A stretch of DNA of 64,000 nt from Cristatella mucedo (lineage: Eukaryota; Bryozoa; Phylactolaemata; Cristatellidae), in contig WPIO01000084.1 of the NCBI GenBank assembly GCA_009760855.2, positions 56,001 through 120,000 on the forward strand, written 5' to 3'. This document shows, in pieces, positions 57,801 to 64,000 of this stretch (position 1 is its first letter; each line of letters opens with the position of its first letter). The notes under the pieces are model-generated. The model made no database searches, was not told where the DNA came from, and saw nothing but the letters and a program-made list of their open reading frames with translations. The position numbers and the translations under genes are program-made.

Positions 57801-60800
57801 TCTGTTCATAAGAATTGCCTTTTTGTCCTTTGTGCGTTTAAGCGCGTAGACGCTGGGTATGTAAATTTAGCATTTCCAAAGTACGTTGATGGAGAAATGG
57901 CTCTCTTAGCGCGCTCTACAACTTCCTTATTAGTATAAGTAGTAGTAGTAGTAGTAGCAGCAGCAGCAGCAGCTGCTGCTGCTGCTGCTGCTGCTGCTGC
58001 AACAATAAGTTGTTTTTGTGGTACCAGGAGCAGCAGTAGCAGCAGCAGCAGAATTAGTAGTAGTATCAGTATTAGTATGCATACTTGTATATGCAGGTAT
58101 ACGCGCAATTTGAAACTGCTCGTAGCACGCCAATTGACCCACTTAAAAAGAGTCCTCATTTAATCAGTTGTATAACATAAGCGCCTAGAAAGAGAGTGAG
58201 TTCTCTGAGGGTGTTTTATCAAGTGCATTATTTTTATTAACTTCGCATGTTTGCAATGACGAAGAGTAATTTGTTTCCATGTAAGCTCATTGGGCAAGGC
58301 ACGCTCCGCTTAATTTTGAATTAAAACATATTCAACAATGAAATGGGTCCTGCTAATATATATTGCTGGCCCAAAAAGTCTGTGCACCCTGAGGAATCAC
58401 TTGCAATCTTGGACAATTTAGTACAGTTTTTTATAGACTGTGGGCCAATAAAATTTCACCCGAGCATATGATTTGAATGAGTTAGCAATACTTGTAACCC
58501 ATCGCACGTACTACTAACCTATTTATCTTACCAGGTGAAAAACACACGCAGTGACCCTGCTTTTGTAGTAACTGGGGTACTTTCATGACTACCAACATAG
58601 TCCCCATTCTTGACAGATGCTATTTTCTTGTACCGTCGAAGCACTGCGAAGTAGGATTGACTAGAAGCATATAGTATCGGACACTATAAAGTTGCATCTC
58701 ACAACCATGTTGGGCATGTGCTTAGCAATCATCGAGAGTTTAAGGCATACTAATATGAGCATTCACAACCGTTCGGAGAGACGCTAAAATTTGATAGAAC
58801 GGCGGAAGAGAAAAACTGAACAGTTACTATCTAAGTTTACTAAATGCATGCACTAAATTGAACTACCGTTCATAATTAAATGGGAACACGTTATAACCCA
58901 TGCAGGTCACTGTGTTTTTGGCATCTCGTGAATTAGCCAAGACTTCTAAAGCAGTGTTGTAGTGCTCAACGACCCTTTTTATCAACAGGAAACGTAGTGA
59001 GCTGCATGCACATGCAAAAAATAAGAAGTCTCAAACCTTGAACATTCACCGAACTATTGCCCGACAAAGTTTTTAAGATGGATGTTTCTGTAGAGGCATA
59101 TCTGGCACATCCAAAAAGTTTTACTTCGCCGTCTTCTGATTTCGCTGCAAAAAAACTTTCAAAAACTGCAACTGTTCCGCACCCACGTGAAACCGCCAAA
59201 CAAGTGAATGCTGTATGTTTTTTGCACCTAGTAGCCTAACCGAGGTGGCAGAATGCACAAGCTGGTACGTTTACTGCTTCCTCATAATAATCTTAATCAT
59301 TTGGTAGTGTTTCTGTCCATAATTTTGTAAAACTCAGCAAAGGTTTATGTTAATTCCCACGGTGCGTAGATTGTTCGGGCCAGCACCGCCTAATCTGTCG
59401 AATATCTTTGTTTTCAATCGACACGCTTGTGTTCATTCCGGAATATTCTATCTCCAGCGGCAATGTTGCGAGCCTGGCCTCGGCGAACGTGACTGTTCGG
59501 CGAACAGGATCGGGCATCCGCTGATGACTGCCCGCCAATTTATCCTTTCTCCTTGTTTTAAGTAGTCCATTCGAGTACGCTTTGAACGTGAACCTTTGCT
59601 TCAATACGATTACGCTGCTTCCAATATAACAGTGCTGTTTTCGGAAATGAACAAAATGCGCACGCTAAAGCTTTGCTCGACTTTCTCGGGTAAGCCTTCG
59701 GCGTTACCTTAATACAGATCGACGAAGCCGTTAAAAGTACTGTGTTCGTAATATTGTATACAGGAAACTGTGGGTGAGCTAAAATCACCCTGAATCTAAT
59801 TTTGTCAGATATACGATAAGTAATTTGGGTAACGCCGATTTTAATAATTACTTATCTAACTTATGGATGCAGTTTAACATGATAATCACACATTTTTTTA
59901 GTTTGTTTCTATTTAATATAAGCAACCGCCCAAACGAATCCGTTCCAACATATACTACGCATTTGTTGTTTATGCTTTTTGACAGTATCAAACGATATAC
60001 CTGTTCATGCAATTTTTTATTTGCATACATACACAATCTATATAAAAATATATATATATATATATATATATTTGCATAGGTACATGTACATATGAAAAAC
60101 CACGAAAAAAATCCAACTTTGCATTAGAAAGCGGGCATGAGGGTCCGTTAACCTAGTTGGTAAGTCCTCTCTACTGCGGGCAATCTTGCAGTAAATTCAC
60201 AAAGACTTTATTTGAGGAAAACTAAGAAATAGCTAGCGCCGCTTGAAGATTATCAGTACACGTTTACCGGACCTGCGGATGTACTATAAAATTATATAAA
60301 TTTTCAATTAAGTTATCATTTCATCAATTAAAGTGCATTTTGATATACAATTTTAGTGTCGTCTATTATCTTTGGTCAGTGTTTCACTTGCGACCACTCT
60401 TCGCTCCCGTTTATTGGACGCACAGGCGTATATCCAAAATTTCGTGAAACTGGTAACATCTCGTGCGCGCGAGTGTTTTTGGGACGCGTCCGTACGCAAG
60501 TGCGTGCGTGTGAACTGTTGTTAAATGTTCTCACGTTTAGTCTTGCTTTTCGAACAATTGCAATCGCAGCGGTTACAATCGTGGCAGCGTAACAAACGCG
60601 GCGATTTCTACAGTCAACGTCTCGCGGCTTGCTATCGCTCCTCTAACCAAACTTTAATGCCCAAGACAAGCGCTGGCAAGCGAAGCGCCGAATTTGCGAG
60701 CTTTTACCATCGGCAGACCTATTTGCTTCCGCTTCCGAACAGGTATGCTGATTGCAATCGGCACGAATGCAGCACGCTCAACGGCGGTCGCCTCCTTACC

Positions 60801-60830
60801 CGCTCTACGATCAAAGGTCAATGCTGGTGA
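54639..60830 (+). CDS. Locus C: secreted two-unit pacifastin-like protease inhibitor
   Basis: Six exons (54639-54883, 55030-55155, 55409-55514, 55755-55855, 56155-56280, 60743-60830) join in frame to 792 nt, about 263 aa plus stop. The layout is the same as locus B: signal peptide, linker with KR, inhibitor domain 1 (CTLKYC), four-Cys domain 1, linker with RKK, inhibitor domain 2 (CTRRAC), four-Cys domain 2 ending GQCW-stop. All borders repeat the locus B phases (2,2,0,2,2). P1 is Leu then Arg by analogy with SGCI and SGTI. The first five exons are compact, with introns of 146-299 nt. The last exon is 4.5 kb away in a GC-rich block, and its membership is the weakest link. The product would be exported; target proteases are unknown. 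Confidence 0.7.
55030..55155 (+). CDS. Locus C exon B1: inhibitor domain, P1 Leu
   Basis: 126 nt. It reads FDGCNTCIC, DG, CTLKYC, SMGC and MNPGDTW before GTAAGC. With exon A1 it fits the pacifastin consensus exactly: C-x12-CN-x-C-x-C-x2-G-x4-CT-x3-C. Confidence 0.85.
55409..55514 (+). CDS. Locus C exon C1: four-Cys domain, unit 1
   Basis: Acceptor gtgttttcag. It reads FVYCNKFTCSS, GVFVTIRTLNGHCW, DTPKQQT, then donor GTGAGA in phase 0. The QQ-x ending parallels TGQQK of locus B. Confidence 0.75.
55755..55855 (+). CDS. Locus C exon A2: linker and GPC of unit 2
   Basis: Acceptor agtggtttttag, phase 0. The 33-residue basic/Ala linker contains ARKKAAS and ends AGPCANRDFW, split in Trp before GTGAGG. 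The stop codon just upstream (TAG) is part of the acceptor, so this cannot be a first exon in this frame. GPC matches the other A exons. Confidence 0.65.
56155..56280 (+). CDS. Locus C exon B2: inhibitor domain, P1 Arg
   Basis: 126 nt after acceptor ccgtgcttgcag. It reads FDGCNNCRC, RRGEPVLC, CTRRAC, IAGC and GKQAGDSW before GTAAAG. Arg follows CT, as in locus B exon B2. Confidence 0.85.
56640..56720 (-). mobile_element. R1 LINE 3' end, degenerate
   Basis: attataataacaataaccc, gcccccgatagaactgaatc and gtgcgctttaaaactcgctgc correspond to the R1 terminus. It lies in the long last intron of locus C. Confidence 0.5.
57115..57230 (+). mobile_element. tRNA-like SINE head
   Basis: taacccatgggtaagatgct (box A) and ggtttcgagtcctgcg (box B), close to the head at 27315. 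No full tRNA fold. Confidence 0.5.
57940..58076. repeat. (AGT/CAG)n(CTG)n block with perfect inverted repeat
   Basis: An AGT array passes into (CAG)n and then directly into (CTG)n (about 57957-58001), forming a self-complementary hairpin. Further CAG units lie at 58027-58051. Ala, Ser and Cys homopolymer frames here are artefacts. Confidence 0.9.
58170..58240 (+). mobile_element. R1 LINE 3' terminus
   Basis: aagcgcctagaaagagagtg, agttctctgagggtg and atcaagtgcattatttttatt match the R1 end. Confidence 0.7.
58245..60040. other. Intron sequence, nothing supported
   Basis: About 1.8 kb in the last intron of locus C without recognised features. Confidence 0.35.
60050..60071. repeat. (TA)n microsatellite
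   Basis: Eleven TA units. Confidence 0.9.
60743..60830 (+). CDS. Locus C exon C2: terminal four-Cys domain
   Basis: Acceptor gcttccgaacag. It reads YADCNRHEC, NGGRLLTRSTIKGQCW and TGA. The protein is close to locus B exon C2 (NRHSC, TVKGQCW), and both are 88 nt including the stop. Third codon positions are much richer in G and C than in the locus B exon. It may instead belong to another copy in the GC-rich block. Confidence 0.65.
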
Positions 60831-60914
60831 TGGCACTTCGCAAGACCTCGAACGAGCTCGTTTGTCGATATCTTTGCACGATGTCTGAAGCGCTCCACAA
60901 TACCGAGCAGGCCT

Positions 60915-61202
60915 TTGAGCCCTTCAGCCAGTCCACACCTCACCACCGTTCCGCAACGAGCGTTCCCCTATGAGATGCCTTTGCACTGGCGCTCGCGGAA
61001 GCCGCTGCTTCCTGCTTCTAGCGCCGACTGTTTATGCTGCCTTTGCGATGTCGTTTGGATTAAAAGCGCGCCGACGTGGCTTGACTGCCGCGAACGCTAC
61101 TGCAACCAGTTTTGCTCGCTCACCAGTTTGCGAGATCAGCAAAGACACCGCTGTTCGCAGCTCGGCGTGAAATGTGCACGAACCCGAAAGAGCGGGTGCT
61201 AA
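60915..61202 (+). CDS. Cysteine-rich ORF, unrecognised
   Basis: A 95-codon frame with a dense C-terminal Cys cluster: ADCLCCLCD, then WLDCRERYCNQFC, HRCSQLGVKC and RKSGC-stop. Spacing C-x13-C-x4-C-x16-C is close to the C-x13-C-x4-C-x17-C of the four-Cys domain, but the Trp and Asn landmarks do not line up, so relatedness is unproven. A zinc-binding motif is another possibility. No splice evidence. Confidence 0.3.
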   Translation: MSPSASPHLTTVPQRAFPYEMPLHWRSRKPLLPASSADCLCCLCDVVWIKSAPTWLDCRERYCNQFCSLTSLRDQQRHRCSQLGVKCARTRKSGC

Positions 61203-61968
61203 CAGCTACGCATCGTCGGCCGCGGGTCACTTACGGGGGGGGGCTGCTCTGGCTAATGCCAACTGCCGCAGCAGGCTTGGGTGCGGAAGCGATGCCAATC
61301 GAACCTTTCGCTACAAACGCTTCAAACAGCAACGGCGTTGCCCATTCGTTAAACTCGACAGAGGGCATGACGGGGCAGTGATTTTCGCGTGCTGGCGGCT
61401 GTCCATGTTAGTGCTTCGTGGCGGTGGAATTAGAATATAGCGAGAGAGCCGAAATGATGCGCATTTTATGGCCGCCCCAGACGAACATGCCTCTGAGTGA
61501 GAACCGCTCGGCCGCTAGGACGTCTGACGTGCATACGCGGAAGAAGCCATGCCTGCGAGCCATTTCTGCCACAGGGCACCATTTTCGTTGAGAGCAAGAG
61601 GATAGAAAACGATTGAAGGGCGGGATCGCCGTACCGTCCACTCTATTTCGACCCTTGTTTTTAGTGTGTACTCAAAAGCGTCATTAATGCGAAGCCTAAA
61701 ATAAGCATCTGATGTTGCTAGCCCCAACTCCTTTCAGCTTGTTGTAGTTAGACTGTTGACCTTTCGAGTTCTAACAGTTTCCGCCATGCACGGGCTCACC
61801 CCTTCCGACGCCTACACTTCGCTCAGCACGGCGCCTGCACCAAGACCTTCCGCCCATCGAGTTACTGCAAGAGCACTTTGCACAGCCACCGGCTTGGAAA
61901 TGAAGGTAAGACCAATCCCGCGAGGACAGAGCCAGTGCGCGAGGAGGGACAGCTAGAGCCGAAGAGCA

Positions 61969-62295
61969 GTGGCGGCGGAAGTTGGAGGAACGAAACAACC
62001 GCAGACACGACCCTTGCCATTCGGCTGCAATCGTCAAAATCGCAGAAATCCAGCGTCGCTGGACGACGAGCGCTGTGGAAAGAAATTGAAACGGTGCATT
62101 CGTCACGCCGAGACCGGGCTCAGTTATTGTCCAGTTGCATCGCTTGCGCTCGATCGAGAAAGTAGGCTGGGCAGCTTGGCAGCGCTGCGTAAAGAAAGAA
62201 GAGCAGCTGGGTATAGCCAACGCTGCCTAATTGAGACCGAGTATTCCGCACCCGACCGAGCGAGCGAGCACGCAGCGCGGGGCCACAGCAGCTGA
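61969..62295 (+). CDS. Basic cysteine-containing ORF, unrecognised
   Basis: A 108-codon frame with FGCNRQNRR, DERCGKKLKRC, then RHAETGLSYC. Pattern C-N-x13-C-x5-C-x9-C. It could be an exon of an unseen gene in the CpG-rich block. No family recognised. Confidence 0.25.
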   Translation: MAAEVGGTKQPQTRPLPFGCNRQNRRNPASLDDERCGKKLKRCIRHAETGLSYCPVASLALDRESRLGSLAALRKERRAAGYSQRCLIETEYSAPDRASEHAARGHSS

Positions 62296-62393
62296 CACTA
62301 ATTTTCACCGGGAAAGAGAAAAGGGATGCGCACTTTATTGAGCCTTGGCGAGCGGCGCCGAGCATCTGGAGCTGCTACAGCTTCGCAGGAATC

Positions 62394-62394
<1 letters not shown>

Positions 62395-62429
<35 letters not shown>
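62395..62429. repeat. (CGG)n trinucleotide repeat
   Basis: About 11-12 perfect CGG units in the CpG-rich block. Confidence 0.95.
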
Positions 62430-62432
<3 letters not shown>

Positions 62433-62904
62433 AATCAATTCGCTTTGCCATTTGAAAACTAGTCTGGGAAAAGTCTCTTCACCCAGCCCGTCTGGTACTA
62501 CTGTGTGCGGCCCGTTCGATGGCGACGAGGCACGACCGACGCGCATCACCGTAGTCATTCAATGAGACACTGAAGGATGGATACGACGAGCCGGTCGATC
62601 ATGCCAATGTCCGTGCATCTTCGTGTACCACCGGGAGAGCTAAAAGGCTGTTACGCTTGAGACTTTTCTTTGGCATGGTCATAGCCTGGGAGGTTTTCGG
62701 TGGGCATACCGTGGTCACGAGACTGCATCTTGTAGTTTGCCGCTCTGACAGCAAAAGGACGATACAGAGCGACCAAGGGGGCTTCAACAACCGTGTATTC
62801 GGCTAACTCTCGCAGCGCAACTGCTCGCAGCCTTTCTCCCCTGCGTTCTCGAAGTTCCCACGTAACTCCCTTTCCTTCCCGGAAGCAGCCCGAGGCATCA
62901 AAGG

Positions 62905-63640
62905 CGGACCAAGCCACATCAAAGGCGGGTCAAGCTACCGTGACCTAGTCTTCCCTAAGGGATTGCCAAATTTGCCACTAAAGAATAAAATCCCTGTTTG
63001 GTGTTGTTGCTGGATACGTGAAACTACCACACCACTGATTGGCACTATATAATAAAAATGAGAATATTATCTCTTGAAACATCTCGTGATCACAGGTATC
63101 GTTAGCATAACTAAACACACACGGGACAAAGTGCATCGGCTCAGCCATTACTGTGATGAAAATGCGAGCTTTTGACTTCTTTCTACATGTTGGAAAAATC
63201 TTGGGATGTCATGACGTCTTTCGGTAGTGCAATTTAGGATTTGGCGGCAAACGAACTGGAAACAAAAGATCAAAAACATTTGAGGCTGGTTAGAGACACA
63301 GTAACAGATTGAGTCAGAGGAGGGAGCCTGGAGGTCTTGAGCGGGAGGTGCTACGTAAAGCATAAGGAACAGTTTATCATGATAGATATTCAGCAGCAAG
63401 AGAATATAAGAAATAAAATTAACAGACAGAACCTTGAATTTGATAGCTGCTTTATCGGTTGCAGATTCAGTGAGAAGTACTGTGAGGCAGCAGTTGCTAC
63501 TTCACGACTAATGAACTGTATTCTAGATTTAATTTTTAGACCCTGTCTGTACAGTATAAAATGTTTTTTTCTGTAATTCAACTGTATTTTTCCTTAAACT
63601 TGAAAGAAATAATTTAGTAATCATTGAAATCAGTTCTATT
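62905..63640. other. Nothing recognised
   Basis: AT-rich again. AATAAA at 62984-62989 could serve a plus-strand transcript. No gene recognised. Confidence 0.35.
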
Positions 63641-64000
63641 TAATCATTGAGCATCACTTCGCCTTCTTCCTGCTCTTCTTCCTCAAAGACGTCGCACTTT
63701 TTATCCAAATCAGCAACGTAAGCATTAGTGACCTCTGACTCTTCCTCGCCCAGCTCTTCTGCTTCAATGACATTGTTTTGTTAGCCAATGCTGGCCAACC
63801 ATTTCAGGAAGGGTTCATCTCGGGTAACTGTCATCTATCAATTGAGTTGGGTTCATTTAAATATAATGGATTTGCCTTGTTTGTGGATTTCTCAACGTCT
63901 CCGAAGCGCACATAGATAGGGTTCTTCTTTCATGGCATCGCGAGTGACAGCGGTGAGCCAACAAGTCCAACGATAGCCTCCGGCAACGTAGGAGCGGTGC
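63640..64000 (-). pseudogene. Broken reading frame with acidic C-terminus
   Basis: On the minus strand, pieces read RFGDVEKSTNKANPLYLNE, then DEPFLKWLASIG, a TAA stop, and NNVIEAEELGEEESEV continuing to FEEEEQEEGEVMLND-stop near 63642. The pieces need frame changes and one stop to be bridged, so it looks like a decayed gene or a retrocopy running off the window edge. The acidic tail is not diagnostic and I do not recognise the family. Confidence 0.4.

Larger units (their letters stand above)
60400..62900. other. GC- and CpG-rich block
   Basis: G+C and CpG density rise sharply compared with the rest of the window. CGG and GCG words are frequent, and a (CGG)n tract lies at 62395-62429. The block contains the last exon of locus C and several cysteine-rich frames. 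It may be a promoter island of a neighbouring gene or a segment of different origin. Confidence 0.6.

Noticed and set aside
1-64000. CRISPR arrays, operons, bacterial promoters or phage genes
   Set aside because: No spaced direct repeats or dense co-directional genes; splice-bounded exons and LINE/SINE content indicate an animal nuclear genome.

Overview
The window looks like a repeat-rich, intron-containing nuclear segment of an invertebrate animal. Supporting signs are short exons with GT/AG borders, decayed non-LTR retrotransposons, tRNA-derived SINE-like repeats, long GA/TC/TG microsatellites, and no operon structure. Pacifastin-type inhibitors and a TATA plus TCAGT promoter would fit an arthropod, but the species cannot be fixed from the sequence.

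The main gene content is a small family of secreted, cysteine-rich protease-inhibitor genes on the + strand, assembled here by hand from exons too short to stand out as ORFs. Three loci are seen: A (2595-3983), B (23158-29780) and C (54639-60830). B and C each assemble into six exons arranged as two units (A1-B1-C1, A2-B2-C2), with all splice phases compatible, giving precursors of about 261 and 263 aa. In each unit the A and B exons together encode a six-cysteine domain fitting the pacifastin light-chain consensus exactly. The B and C exons add a second, four-cysteine domain that looks like a pacifastin domain lacking the C3-C5 disulfide. The predicted P1 residue is Leu in unit 1 and Arg in unit 2 of both genes, suggesting double-headed inhibitors of chymotrypsin-like and trypsin-like proteases. 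Locus A keeps a TATA box, a signal-peptide exon and one B exon, but a net 5-nt loss in that exon shortens the product to a one-domain peptide.

Most other sequence is mobile-element debris. R1 is a LINE whose best copy (32410-33960, minus) keeps reverse-transcriptase motifs but is frameshifted. R2 is a second LINE 3' end with a TTACA-type tail; one copy is inserted in an R1 copy between 6-bp target repeats. There are also two SINE-like families, a tRNA-Gln pseudogene and a five-copy dispersed repeat (D1). 

Region by region: 1-2.5 kb R1 debris; 2.5-4 kb locus A; 4-23 kb gene-poor repeats, with a 57-bp in-frame tandem repeat at 9 kb and an orphan promoter at 19.2 kb; 23-30 kb locus B; 30-54.5 kb repeats; 54.5-60.8 kb locus C; 60.4-62.9 kb a GC/CpG-rich block with unassigned cysteine-rich ORFs; the last 360 bp hold a broken acidic reading frame on the minus strand.
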